DNA of 64,000 bases from NCBI GenBank assembly GCA_001643675.2, contig LSRY02000003.1:1664001-1728000 (forward strand). The letters are read 5' to 3'. Below the pieces are notes generated by a model. The model worked only from the letters and a program-made list of their open reading frames with translations, did no database searches and was not told the origin of the DNA. The stretch's first letter is position 1. The number at the start of each line of letters is the position of its first letter. Of this stretch, positions 35,573 to 48,922 are shown piece after piece. Both the position numbers and the translations under genes were made by a program. This stretch comes from Monocercomonoides exilis (taxonomy: Eukaryota > Preaxostyla > Oxymonadida > Polymastigidae).

Positions 35573-38500
35573 TCATTCCAAATAATCTCCACCGTCCTGT
35601 TCTTCTCTTTCCTTTTTATCTGTGCTTCCTTTAATATTTATACGAAAAGTCAGAATCAACCTCATTTTTTTGTTGCATGCCTGCTGATCGACATTTCTTT
35701 GCTCAAAATAATATCTCTTCCATTCTTGCACAGACTCAGCTGCTGCTCATGACAAATTGAAAATAAGTGTTGTGCTCCTGAGTAGTCACGAGAGATAGGG
35801 TCTATCATTGAATCTGATGGATTTGCATGGGAAGAAAGCAACAATATTTTTGATATCCATTGAAGTGAGTGAAGAAGACGAAGATGAAAGACATCACAAA
35901 GAACAGAAATGTGATTTGTGAGGTGGAATCCTTGCGATGATGTTGCAGAAGTTTGACAAAAATGAGGAGGAAAAGGAAGCAGAAAACGAAGGAATGGGGG
36001 AAGTGGAATAACCCTTGCCATCACTTATTATTAGCATGTGATTGTCACACGAAGCTTAAGTTGTGCAAACACCTTTCGATGCCAATGTAGTTTGAGGCAA
36101 AAAGCGTTGATAAATATCAATGCTTCAGAAGAGGGAAGGGGAGAGAGCAACACAAGATTGAGCGTTTTCTGGAAAAGAAAAGTGAAAAGCAATGAGACAA
36201 AACGAAAAAAAACCTGTGAAGATGAAAAGAACAGCATGCGGCAACAAGTAGTAAATATCTGACACACTTTGGAGCACGCCCAGTTGATATGAAGAAGAAC
36301 AAGAAAAGGACGATAGCAGCAATGAACCACCTGTTTGATACCGCCGCATTTTTCTTTTCAATCAAATCCAAACTGGCATTTTTTTCTTTTCTTTTCTTTC
36401 TTTGTTTGTTTTTGATCACTTTGGTGCTGTTTTTCGTTTGCTTGAAATATCTCTTCTACTCATTTCTCATTTTTTGTTGCCACCACGCTTGCATTCATTT
36501 CGCTTCATCGTATTTTGCTCTGTTGCTTTCTGCTCATTTAGAATCAATCTCAAGTCTTCCACTTTTCGGAAGTTTTCTTCATCTTTTCCATTTTTCTTTC
36601 TCATTTGCATCACAAAGTTAGCCAACATTTCCATTTTCTTCTTTGCTTTCTCTTATGATGCCCTGTCATTCGTCTCTTTTTGCAATTCTCCCTTTTTCAT
36701 TTTCATGTCTATTTGCTGCAATGAATCATTTCTCTGTTGGAATACTCTGCCATGCTTTGTAAATCGTGGTTGCCTCGAAGGCGGATTTTACCCCTTCAAA
36801 CTTGCTTCCTGTTCCGTTGTTTCGCTCTGCAAAAATAGGTCCTTTTGTTTTTGTCAGACAACTGCGTTTGCAAGCCCTGTTGCTTTATTGGATTTACAGC
36901 TGAGGCAAACAAGTCGAAGAACAAATGAATGAAATAAGCAGTCAATTTAGCAGATACTGCTGTTTGCTGTCTTTGTTTGGTACAGGCAAACACAAAACAT
37001 TCCCTTGCCTTGCTCATTGTCTTAATCAAATTCATCACCTTTTTAATCACTTGTTTTGCTCTTCGCAAATAGCAGTTCCCTTCTTTCATTTTCTCTAACT
37101 TATTCTCCTTTTGTTATCATTGCTCCCTCTATTTTTCTTTGCAGTTATCAATTGGCCTTTATCCCTTTTCAATATTCGTTTCAGATTGGCTTGACTGTTT
37201 TAGCATTTCATTTATCTCGCACAACTCTTGAATTTCTTCTTTTCCACATTTCTCTTTTTTTTCTTTTTCTTTTTCTTTTTCTCTTTGCTCAATCCAGCTT
37301 GAAAATATATGATCCCAAAACGAAGAATATTCATCTGGATCATCGTACAAAAATAACCTTCAACATAAAATGTATCATTTTCGTATGTTCAAATGGATAT
37401 TTTTCGTTCCTCTCTTTTATTTCGTATTCTCCAATATTCTGAATAATTACCATTCATAAAGACTTTCCATCCTCAAATTTTTCTTCTGGGCCCATTTTAA
37501 TGCGATCTTAGCAACAATTACAGGATATCATTGTCTTTCGTCTATTGCTGTACAGGTGCAGTGCTTTGCGCTGACGCATCATTCATTCTGCAGAAAAATA
37601 GTTTCCATTCATGTGCAACAAAGCATGAAAAATAACTCACAAGCACATATGTTAATGTTTCATTTAGCTTTAAAATGAGTTGTTTCGACATAACCAACGA
37701 AATAGACCCCATTCCGAACAGCCACCGGAAATACAATACAAAAGTATTTTGATGATCATAATCCATTTTTCTTCATAACGAATGTTCCATTGATTCTGAA
37801 AACAATATTTGCTTTTCATTTGTTGCAGATAATTATTAACAAATCTTGCGACGAATAGCTCCAGAGCTTTGCTCGATAATGATGCATTTATAACCATAAT
37901 CAAATACAAAATACTTAATTGAATTTTTATGCGAGTTTTGAGTCGTTTTACGCGCATAATATGATTTTCTCTGTTTATCTGGAAATGCATAATTTGAATC
38001 AATATTTTTCGTGAAAGCTGATGCGCTGAACCTTGAAACGAATCGGGCATTGCGCGGAATGATTTAAATCAGCTGGCTGATGCTTCAGACCAGACAGCAG
38101 CATTGAATTGCGATAGAATTGAATGAACAAAATTGTATTGTGTGAGGCAAGTGTGCGGAAGTAGTGTGTAAAAGGAAAACTTTTAAGAAGTTCAGATGGG
38201 CAAGTTTTGTCCGAAACGAGCTGTCTCTGAACGAAAATATGAACTGCTAGCAAACAGGTTCCTTTTGCAAGAGCATAAATCATTACATGCGGGGAAGACG
38301 CCCTGTTTTTGTGGCATGAGTTTCAATTTGTTTGAGCGGTTAATTTGATAGTTTTTGTGTGAGAACGCAGATCCGGATGCTGATTTGTCGCAACAAGGAG
38401 ATCATTACATTTTACAACTGCATTACTCGTGCAATGAATGAATTCTATGAGAACATTTTCACTTTTGGGCTTGAGAAGAAGCTTTTATGCTTGAAATTCT

Positions 38501-40656
38501 TCTGTCTCATTGAATGTGCTGTCTTTGTCTTCTTTCCTCTGTCATGGCGTCACTGATGCTATTTGTATCGCCGGCAAGGGGATTGGCTTTGGAGATATAT
38601 TGCTCCACTTTTTTCTCTAACATGGGTGCAAAGCAAAGCGGGCCATCCTCGAATCAGGTTTACCTTTGCGTTCTTGTGAAGAATTAATTTGTGCACTCGG
38701 CAATGAGATAGCCGTGTATGACGATGCAATGTATAGTTCGATTACTGCTGTAAAATCATTATTGAAAAAATTTCCCTCTAAGAATTGATTCGTTTTTGTG
38801 ATTGGTGAACAAGCAGCGCGCAAAGGAAATGATTGAAAGAGTTGTTCTGGATCGATTTAACCTCGGGGGGATGAGCCCTTGGGGCATGCGAATTTGAGAG
38901 GCATAAGGGCGATGCATCTGGACGATGGGATCACTGCCAAGGCGCAAGTGGATGATGCCATTAGACCTGCCGCAAAAGAGTTCGAAATTGAGGGCTGTGC
39001 CTGCAATGTTGGATCAGGGAGATTCTGTCATTGGAACCGGCGGGGTGCAGCTGCAGCGGTTGCTGAAAGCGCTTCGTTGGAAGGGAGTGTTGTGGCGATG
39101 AAAGCGACCGCAATAGAGCGGGTGCTTGGAGCTGCTGATGCTGTTGGAGCACAAGTGCCAGCAGCAAAGCGATTGTCGCAGGGTAATTTCAGTTCGAATG
39201 TGAATGCTCTGCTTTTGTTAGGACACGGCAAGGGATGTGCTGGGAAGGCAAGTCTGGCAGCAGGAGAATCACTTGCTCCGCATGCATGGCGATTCTGCAC
39301 GAATTTGCGAGGGCTTTTATTTTGCTGTTGAAGAAGAAAATACGAGGAAAGAGGGGCAGCATGGATTGAGAGGCCAAACAAGCAAGCAAACAAAATGGGG
39401 AAGGAGGGGCAGATGAGCGAGAAAAGCAACTTTTTGGAGTGTGCGATGGGAAGAAGCGGAGAAATGCAACAATTTCTTTTCTTTTCTTTTTTTATTTTTG
39501 GATGGCGATCAGCGAATGTTTGAGGCTGGATGGGACGTTTCAGGCAGGAAGGCTAATTTTGTTGGGGCGATTTTGCTTGTCATTGGAGAAGCGATGCATT
39601 TTGAGTGCAATCTGGAGAGAGTTTGGTTTTGTTCTGTGCTATGTTTTCTGGAGCTTGTTTTGCTGCTTTTGGCCAGTCGGCCTCGATTGAGTGAGATTTG
39701 CTGATTGTGGCTGAGGCAGGCTTTGGTGATAGCATCAAAAATCTTCTTGCTGAAGGGGAAATGCCTCAAAAAATGGGGAAGACGCTGCTGCTGAGAGGAA
39801 GCGATGGGCAGCCGGGGAGAAGCGCCTGAAGCAGCAGGAGATGCGAATTAATTGCAGGATTCAGACGAGTTTTGGATTGGGCGCGAGTCTTCAGCGCAGG
39901 AGCTGCAGGAGATGATGGAACAAGCATTTTTTGAGGAGAGCTGCTCGGAATTGGAACGCGAAGCGATTGATATTATTTTCTTGTGAACATTTGAATTGTC
40001 TGAATGTGATTGGAGCAGCAGGTTGGCTGGGTGCAGTTTTTTTTTTGTGGGAGAGGAGCAGGCTGTTTCTGAACGCTGGGAATGAGGAAGACAATCTGCT
40101 TGTGGCTGGGTGAATGTGTTGACAGACTCAGGAGAGGAAAGGAGAGGAGGGACAATTTGTTGTGCTGTTTGGTGTCTTGTTGCTGTCGACTGCTGGTTGT
40201 GGGATTTCAGATGAGGCAACTGAAGCTGCTCGACATGCTGTGGCAGTCACACACACACACACAGAGCAGGATTGAATGTGATAGAATGAGATTGAATATG
40301 ATTTGGCATATTCGACTTTTTCATATTTTCATTATCATGATCATCATCATTTTCTTCCTTTTCTTCTTCGCCTTCTTCCACATTAACAGACTTTCCAAAC
40401 TGTGCAGCATCTTCTTCAACGGAATCAACGATTGATGAGCACACGCCAATCAACTTTTTCCCAGAGTCGTTTGTTACAACTCCTTCGCATCTCAAAGAAA
40501 CTCCTTTGTTTTCTTCCACTCCATCCACACCTCCTTCAATCATCAACTGAACTACTTTTGCTTCTTCTTCTTCGTCGTCTTCGTCGTCTTCTTCGTCTTC
40601 TTCGTCTTCTTCGTCTTCTTCGTCTTCTTCGTCTTCTTCGTCTTCTTCGTCTTCTT

Positions 40657-40687
<31 letters not shown>

Positions 40688-42145
40688 ATTTTTTTCCTCT
40701 TTTTTATCTTCTTCTTCCTCCTCATCATCATCTTTTTCTTATTATTTCTTTTTCAACTCCTTCAACTATTTTTTCAACTTCATAATCTTCCTTCAATGTC
40801 TGCCTCTTTTCCTTGCTGTTTAATTCCTTCAACCATCATAGTTTTCCCATGAATTCCAAAATAAGCCAATGAGAACATTCTCATTCGGAGAAATGCAATT
40901 CAAAAGCTTCAATTTCTCAGACGGACAAATTCTGTGCAAAACATTCCTTCTTCGCCTTCTTCTCATTCTTCTTCTTCGTCTTTGTCATCTCATTCATCAC
41001 CATCAATATCAAAACAAGCAGAACAATCTTCTTCTGCATCATATTCTTCACCTTATTCAACTTCTTCCTTTTCCTCTTCATCTTCGTATTCATCTTCTTT
41101 TGATGCCTTTTGTATTTTCAGAGCCAACCAACAAACGCCATTATTTTTCTGTTTTTGAAGAGAAAGGCAATGAAACCACACAAAGTTTGCCAATGAACTG
41201 AGGATATCAATCTTCATTGGCAAATAAATGCTAATTGGCCAATATTATATGTGATTGGGGTTTTTTATCACTTCCTAAGTCAACTTATCAAATGTGACAT
41301 TTAACCAACTGACAGCATCAAACAAGTCGTTTTCATCATCTTCTTCAGAAATGTTATTTGACTGATTGTTCATCTCTCAATTATCTCTTCTTCTTCCTCA
41401 TTATTTCCTTCATCTTCTTCAAATCCTATAGTTTCTTCTTCGTCTTCGTCTTCGTCTTCGTCTTATTCGTCTTATTCGTCTTGTTCGTCTTGTTCGTCTT
41501 GTTCATCGATCTTTGACTATTTTGCCGCTCCCTCTCGCTTGACATTTTGGCAGAGCATCCTCATTCGGAAACATTTATGCATTTTCTGTCAGTAGAAATA
41601 CCGCATGAGCCAAAAATTGTTTCATTTGCATTTCCTCCTCTCAACATATCAAAAACTGTATAATTTATATTTCCATTCAAGTTATTTGTGATAAAAAGTC
41701 TATTTGGGCCAAAATCAGTCTTTTAATTCTTGTTCTGTTCTTCTTCAACGCCTTCTTCAAGGAGAAACAAAAATATTGCAATTTTTAAATTGCTCAACTT
41801 TCCTCAAATTCAAGTCCAAAACTTGCCTATACCTTTTTTCAGAAAGCCAAGATTAATATTTATTCTAAGATGGAAGGTAAGCCGAAATTAAATAAGAATA
41901 GATATGATTTCGAATCAAGAAAAGCAGAGCAGCAGACTTGCAATCGAAAAAGGAGGACGATTTTGCCTTTTTTTATTTGGAAGCTGAAAGAGGCGCAGAT
42001 TAAAAAGAAAGAGTATTAGAGCAATTCTTTTATGAAATGAATGAGCTCAAAAATAGCGTTCGGCAGGTTGCACAACGTCACACGCCTTCAATATGTCGGA
42101 GAAGATGAAACGATGAGGGAAACATATTTATTTGAAAAGGCAAAT
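35573..42145. other. Right-arm region mirroring the decayed segments of the left arm
   Basis: Reverse-complement copy of about 19075..25649: coiled-coil remnants (36460..37356), GC-richer island (38500..40220), acidic repeat ORF remnant (40247..40797), acidic nonamer (41278..41506) and surface-module remnant (41561..41780). Single-base indels give some longer frames here than in the left arm, for example 38879..39331 and 36402..36932. I saw no intact recognised gene. Confidence 0.5.
38879..39331 (+). CDS. Unrecognised 150-residue ORF in the GC-richer island (right arm only)
   Basis: Reads 'MGHANLRGIRAMHLDDGITA' through 'AMKATAIERVLGAADAVGAQ' to 'SLAPHAWRFCTNLRGLLFCC'. It is continuous because of C3 (GGG at 39083..39085); the left arm has C4 and is broken. 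An alternative frame over the first third ('AMLDQGDSVIGTGGVQLQRL') also looks protein-like, so this may be a decayed gene with a shift. No family was recognised and no close ATG context supports expression. Confidence 0.25.
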   Translation: MGHANLRGIRAMHLDDGITAKAQVDDAIRPAAKEFEIEGCACNVGSGRFCHWNRRGAAAAVAESASLEGSVVAMKATAIERVLGAADAVGAQVPAAKRLSQGNFSSNVNALLLLGHGKGCAGKASLAAGESLAPHAWRFCTNLRGLLFCC

Positions 42146-44589
42146 TTAATGGATAATTCTATGAAAGAAGAGAATAAATGCCCGACAAGCAATGTTGATT
42201 TCATCAAATGCACATATAAGATATTTTCTTCTATTTTGTGTGCCATCTCCCCATCTTTCTTCGACTTTGCCTTCTTTTGCACATAAATTCACCGACAAGT
42301 CAGCTGATGAAATGATTTCTGCCTTATGATCTGCACCTTCTCCAGAAGACACATCGCATTGCGTGTGCTCTTGAAGGGCATCTTTGATAGCCAGCAATTC
42401 ATTGCTTTGATGCCAAGATGATCATTCGCATATTCATTGTCAGCTGTGTGCTCGTTGAGAAATATAAACAAATCGATATTCCAATCACCGAATGCTTCTG
42501 TTCTGTCATGTCCAACAGCCGAGTTGTCTTTCTGAGTGATGTTTCCCATGAAGGCGAAGGAAGACTCGTTCACAGAAGCGACAAGGGATTCACACACAAA
42601 ATACATATCTCTTCCGACACTGGCCTTGTTGGCTGAAAACACGATATTGGTGATGGAAAAGGTTGTGGATGACACTTCTGAATCATCGTTGTACTCGATC
42701 ATGAGAGCACCGCCTCTTCCTCCAGAACTTGTATCCTCGCTCACAGAGCAGGTGGAGAAATTTGTGTCACTCACAGAAAATGAGTTGGCAGGGGCAGATG
42801 AGGCGAATGAGATGCATCCGCCATTGGTGGCAGTCTGTTGGTTTTGCGGAGCTGAGTCGATGTTGGTGATGGTGCAGTTGGCGAGGGAAAGGGAGAGGGC
42901 AGGGGAGGTGGCAGAGGAGAGGGCACAGCTGGCTGGAGTGGCTGTGGAGGTGATGTGGGTGATGTTGGAGGAGTTGAGAGTGAGGGGTGTTGTGAGGGAG
43001 GTGAGGTGGAAGATGCTCTGGCTGTTGAGGGTGAGACTGGTGATTGCTGTGTGGTTGAGGGAGAGGGAGCCAGCAGTGAGGAAGAAGAGGGGAGTTTTTA
43101 TTGTTATGGAGGTTGTTCCGGTGATGGTGGTTGTGTTGAGATTGAGGGAAGGGGAGTTACCGGAGAGGTGGAAGAGGATGGGAGTGATTTGATTTGAGGA
43201 GTTGTGGGCGATGGCGAGGGCAGAGACTGTGAGGGAGCCCTGTGTCTGTTGGAAGAGGGCAGACGAGGCAGATGGATCTGGTGAAGAAGATGCAGATGAA
43301 TATGATGAATATGACGATGAAAATGAAGAAAATGATGATGTTGATTGTGATGAGTGTGAATGTGAGTTTTGTGGTTGGGGAATGCCACTGGAGGCGATGA
43401 TGGTGGCAGTTGTGCCATTTCCAGTGATTATGGTATCAACCGCGCTGAAAGTGAGTGTTTGAGTTGGAACAAATGTTGAACTGAGGAGGGTGAGGGAGGC
43501 GTCTTGGAGGAGGGAAATGAAGCCAGTGAGGGCATACTCGATGGTGGCACATGGGGTCTGTTGGGGTCTGCCACAGATATCGACATCAGTTCCATTGCTG
43601 GCAACGATTTTGTTCTGGGCAATGAGGGGGAGCCAGCCATTATACACAGCGTTATCATCTTGTCCATTATTATACACTCTTTTTGATGGGGTTGTTGAGC
43701 CACAATTCTCAAATGGAGATTGGGTGATATCACTTCCGTAAAAGAACACATCATTTCCTCTGCCATTAGTTGCAGTGTTGCCATCGAAGAAGCAGAATGT
43801 GATGAATTTAAACCCGCTCATCCAGGAATAAGTTGAATGATAATAAATAGCAGCGCCTCCATAAGAAGAAGAAGCAGTCAAGTTGTTGTTAATAAATTGA
43901 CAATCATTGATCAAAAATTGATTTGGTTTGTTGTTTGGAGGATATGCAAATGTTAGAGAACCAGCAGAATCACCACCTGAGTTTGAGATGCACTTGCATT
44001 TGGAAAACAGGAATTGGCCGTTTGATGGAAAAGCACCAATATAAAAATACCAACCAGTTCCACACCAACCAGATATTGAACAATTTTCGACTTTGTTTTC
44101 TGAATGGTAATAAGCAGAATTTTGCTGTGGATTTGTTGTATGGACTGCTCCTCCATGCAACGCAGAGCAATTTGTAAAATTGGATGTTGAAATATCAATC
44201 TTCAACGAAAGATTACAATACAACGCTCCACCATGATCATCAGTTGAACAATTATTGAATGAGCAAGAAATGATTGTGAGATTGGCATTCGTGCAAGCAA
44301 CATAAAGTGCTCCACCCCAATCGCTTCCACTATTTGAATCATTCCATTCGCACCATTCAAAGCGATGACTGTTAACATCAAAGGAATCCAGTCTTCCAGG
44401 TGTTTCTCGTTGAGATTCATTTCCAATATGAACAACAGCAGCATTTGGTGAAGAGCGTGTTTGGTGAAGAAAAGAGGTGTTGAATGCAGAGAGAGAAGTG
44501 GATGGGCTGTTGAGGTTGGGGAGAATGGCTCCATCGATGGGGTTGTGGGCATGGAGGAAGATGGATGAGTGGATGGAGAAAGAATGCAA
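42146..44589 (-). pseudogene. Inner long beta-helix cassette (right), no start codon
   Basis: The frame is open from a TTG at 44589 directly after a TAA, reading 'HSFSIHSSIFLHAHNPIDGA', the beta-helix with GGAL turns, 'DICGRPQQTPCATIEYALTG', a Ser-rich linker and a second Ser/Thr-rich beta-helix to 42289. The same frameshift as in cassette 2 precedes the likely remaining C-terminus (down to 42146). There is no upstream signal peptide in frame. Sequence 42146..43429 is palindrome arm; 43430..44589 is a divergent paralogue of 16631..17790. It is probably silent, or the 3' part of an uncaptured gene. Confidence 0.6.
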
Positions 44590-45775
44590 TTACAGATACA
44601 TTACAGAAATTTATTTGAGTTGAACAAACTTTTTCGTTCAATATTTCTAATCAGATTGAAAATGAAAAACAAAGAACATGTTTCGACAATGAGTTATTTT
44701 CTTTGAAAAGTTGCATGTGGATGAGCATGCGATGGAATATGAAAAGAAAGAGGGAGAGAGCACGAAATGTACGATGTGTTTTTCAATGTGTAAGTTATTT
44801 GAGGAAGAATTTTTTATTCGACAGAAACCTCAAATATTTTTATGTTAAATATCCATTGGAACAAATCCATGAATTATCATTAAGCATTCTCATTGCCTTT
44901 TTTCCTTACAAAGAACTCCATTGATTATAAGAACAAAACAACTTTGTTTTCTTATCTTCCAATGAATATTTTGTGCCAATGACTTTGAATATGTTTGATG
45001 ATTTCACATTTCAGAGTTTCATGTATATTTTTTTTGTTTGTTTGTTTTTCACTTTCAAAACTTTTTTCTCTGATGTTCTTTAACTTACCATTTCAAAAGA
45101 TAATCAAAAATTATATTTTAGGATAAAAAATGTAATTATTATTGAATAGTTTGTTTCTTTTTTACACAAAAATATTTTTTTGTTATCGACTCATTTTTAA
45201 TCTTTTTGAGCTATTTCTGTCACAAAGTTTTCAACACTGAAACATTCAAGAGTCAAAAATGAATTAATTGAATTTTGAACTGATTTCATTTTTTCATTTA
45301 TTTTTCTGTCACGTCAATGTGTTTTCATTCAAGTTTTTTTTAATAAAAAGTCATTCCATTGTAAAATTGTATTTTTTTATTTTCGTTGAGTCTCTCTGTT
45401 TTCTTGTGTTTTCTGATTGAAAAACATCCAGATGTTATAAATTTTTCAACCTGGCCAAAAACTCATGGAAGATTTATTATTGATCATCAAGATACCAAAA
45501 CTATCAAATCCAGAAAAAATCGTAAATAAAAACATTTCAGTGAATGGAATTCAAAAACATGAAGAAATCTATTTCTGTATTCAACAATATTATTGTACTG
45601 TTCACAACTAATTTTGTATCTTCTTATTGACTTTTTTTATATTTCAATATCATTTGTTCAAATGATTCATAAAAACTTTTTTTTAACTTTGTTCATTGAA
45701 ACTCGTTGAATTAAAAATTCAATCGAGTGTATTATTCAATCTATGAAGTTTGTTATAAATCACAGTTCCCTTCTG

Positions 45776-45777
<2 letters not shown>

Positions 45778-45812
<35 letters not shown>
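45778..45812 (+). repeat. Poly-T tract, 35 bases
   Basis: Thirty-five uninterrupted T between 'TTCTGTC' and 'CATGC'. Such a run is error-prone in sequencing, so the exact length is uncertain. Confidence 0.85.
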
Positions 45813-45885
45813 CATGCAAACATTATTCAAAATATTTTCTTTATGACTTTTTTCAATATTCTTTATTTGCAATAGAATGTGGGTG

Positions 45886-45991
45886 CTAATTCAAACTTTC
45901 AAGCTTTTTTTGCTCAAAGCACAATAAAATTGTTTCACTCATAACTTTATTATTTCGTTTGAGATTTTATATTAAATCAGATTTTCATAGT
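45886..45991 (+). repeat. Dispersed repeat, copy B
   Basis: Matches 11951..12060 (see that entry), here without the inverted arms that enclose copy A. Confidence 0.6.
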
Positions 45992-48715
45992 TGCAAAAAA
46001 TGTATTATCATATAATTACATAATGTTTTGTGACATATCACGCACTTTAATAATTGAAATCAATTTGTCGTATTTTTTAACCTCAAATATTTCTACCACC
46101 GTTCATTATTTTTTCAACAAAAAAGCATGAAGTTGCATGTTTGCACACAAAATGCCCAAACAGTTGTATTTTTCTTGGAAAAGCAACTATTGTTCTTTTT
46201 TCAATTGTTCATGCAATTGTGAAAAGCTTCAATTTGTGCAATCCTGTTGCTTTTTTTTGGATATATTAAATTTTATTCCGTCAAAAAAGTGGTATTATAT
46301 ATTCTGAAGTTCTGTTTAATTGTTTCATCATTGACAAAAATTAAATCTTGTAATTCTTTTGATTTGATTTGCATAATTCATTCTTCAGACACTGTTTTTG
46401 AAAATTTTCGTTCAACCGACAAAAAGTGGAGTCAGAAGTCAGCTCGTCACCAAGGGATAAGAAACGTGGGGTTTTCTTATAAGTCAATTAAAAAAAAAGA
46501 TGAGTTTCTGTTAAAGATTTGTTATTTTTGAAAAATGAATGAAAATAACATTTAAAGGGGAAAACAATTTCGAACAGACAAAAACAAACCTTTGCAAATT
46601 TTGTTTTATATATAACAAATTGTTGGAATCAGATGAAAAAAATCTCTTTTCCAAAGAAATATCTCATATTTTTAAATTGTTATTTATTTTTTTCATCCAA
46701 AATATTCCTCGATTGAGATGAAAAAAACTGTTAAATTTTTTTTCGTTTCTAATTTGTAATTATTCATGAAATAATCCAAATTTTCCTTCAAAAAAATTGT
46801 TCCTCTGTAACATGACAATTTCTAAAAACATTTGTCTGTCACAAAAAAAGAATTTTTTTTTCCAATTGTTTAGAAAAATTAAAATTAAATAATGCAAATG
46901 TTCGTGAAATCTATTGAAAAGCTTTGAAAAGAGCTTTGGGAAAAATCTGTTGATAAAAATTGAAATATCTGTCTTTTTCTCTTTTGTCAGTGACTGTCAG
47001 TGACTATCAATGACAAATTGTGACAAAAAATTCCTCAACTGACATTTCGTGTCGAAAAAAATAAATATTGGGAACTTGATCATATAAATTAAAATTCGAC
47101 TTTATCAGAATAAAAAGAATTGTTGTATTTCGATTATCATATTATTTTTTATTGTTATTAAGAATCGTTCAATCGTTAAAAATAACACTTTTTGACAAAT
47201 CATAAATATCGTGTCAGTCATTTTGTCATTGTTTCAATTTTCTTTTGCCATGTCACAGAGGTATAAAGAAATACAAAAATGATGGGTCCAAAAAATACAC
47301 ACTTTATTTGAAGAGTTTGTAATTGTTATGAAAAAGTTTAACATCAATAATTTTTGAAAATAACAGTGCACAAAAAATAATTCAAAATCGGAAAACTTTC
47401 AAACAGAATCGAAGGACTATTAAGCAAAGTCGAAACGAAGAAAAACTTCATTTTTATTTTAAAGTTGACAAAAATCACTAAAAGTTAAAATAAATTTTGT
47501 TGCGGATATATAATGATATGTGTTATTCCAATCATATTTCATCTTTTTTTCGATATTTTTTAAACTTAATTTTGAACAATTGCGAAATAGGAATGAAAAA
47601 CAAATTAAAAAGAATTATTATCTCATCTCAATCGAAGAACACTAATTCTCAGAAAATTAAAAAATAAAATTTGACCTTTTTTCTTATTTTTGAAGAATGA
47701 ATATTGCATTATTGACTTTCTTCTTTTAAACATCAAAAATGCAAAATTTTCATTTCTATTTTAATAAGATCAAATTTTTCTTTTTCTTTTCTTTTTCTTT
47801 TCTTTTTCTTTTCTTTTCTTTTCGAGTGTATTATTGAGTTTATTTTGGTTTGTGATATATAACATTCGCAGAAAACAACTGCACGAACATGGAGCAAAAC
47901 TTTTGCAATTATGAAAAAATCTGAGAATTGTTCCAAACTTTTTCAACAATCATTTCATTATAAATCAACCGAAACAATGCAAATAATTACTGAATTGTTT
48001 CGGTAATTATTTGCAATATTTGTTAGAGAAGAATGGAACAAAATTCAAATAACAAAAAATTTTGCCTTACATATCGGAAATTGTTTGCAATGATAATGGA
48101 AAAATATTTATCTTTCCCAACATTTTCTTAATTGAACATTTTCTTTTTCAATAGAAAATTTTCAACTTCGATTGAATCTTTTACGGCTAAGAATTATTTT
48201 TGGTGTTCATCTTTTATTTTAAAAAGAATTATCAATCCAAATGATTGAAAGTTTATTATAATCCACATTTCGTTAAATATTCTGATTTTAAAAAAATATC
48301 ACATAAATTTTTTTAAACAAAAAGCAAAAAAAACAGAGTGTTTGAACAAATAGTGATATGTGATGAGAATGTTCCATTTTTTATCAAGAATTCAAAGAGA
48401 AACATTTATATTCCATATTCAACATTTGTGAGTTTTCGGGAAAAAAAAATATGTGTGGACAAATAATTATTGTTGAATGCAAATTGAAAAATGAATCACA
48501 ATATGAAAATTGAGAAAAGAAAAAGACAAAATAATTGACTTATATGCATCAAAGAATAAAAATTTGGTTTTCTCATTTCATAAAAATGAGTCATTCATGT
48601 GTTCTTCAAAGACTTTTCCAAAAAAAAAAAAAAAAAGGAAAGTCAGAAAGAAAGAAAGAAAGAAAAAGAAAGAAAGAAATATTCAGGTTAAAAACAATCA
48701 AATAACTAAAGAATG

Positions 48716-48922
48716 TGGCTGATCCTTTTAGAAATCACACATTCGTTCGAGTTATGAACAAAATATTTATCTAATTTGATTTTGAAAAAATGAACTTTAA
48801 CTGTTTTCACATGTTGTTCATGATGTTGTTATTGCAGAAACAAATTTTTTTCAAAATTCCCATTGAGATGAAAAATTTGATCAAAACTCGAACAAAAGAA
48901 TGATATCAAAAAGGATCAGCCA
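48716..48922. mobile_element. MITE-like element with about 38-bp imperfect terminal inverted repeats
   Basis: Left end TGGCTGATCCTTTTAGAAAT… (48716..48753) and right end …ATATCAAAAAGGATCAGCCA (48885..48922) are reverse complements, with the outer 14 bases perfect and mismatches inside. The 207-bp element has no ORF. Flanks end and begin with TG, too short to prove a target duplication. Confidence 0.6.

Larger units (their letters stand above)
30650..43429 (-). repeat. Right arm of the 25.6-kb palindrome
   Basis: Reverse complement of 17791..30571, ending at 'CCAGTGATT' (43421..43429) inside cassette 42146..44589. Beyond 43429 the sequence stays homologous to 16631..17790 but differs by many substitutions, so near-identity stops sharply within a gene shared by both flanks. 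This suggests homogenisation by gene conversion or a recent inverted duplication between two family members. Confidence 0.95.

Noticed and set aside
17791-43429. Palindrome as an integrated virus or Polinton/Maverick element
   Set aside because: No polymerase, integrase, capsid or packaging-ATPase-like frame was seen in the arms; outer ends lie inside surface-protein genes and not at terminal repeats.
46247-46531. 94-residue ORF in the AT-rich spacer
   Set aside because: AT-biased composition, no repeat elsewhere, no start context or family; expected by chance in such sequence.
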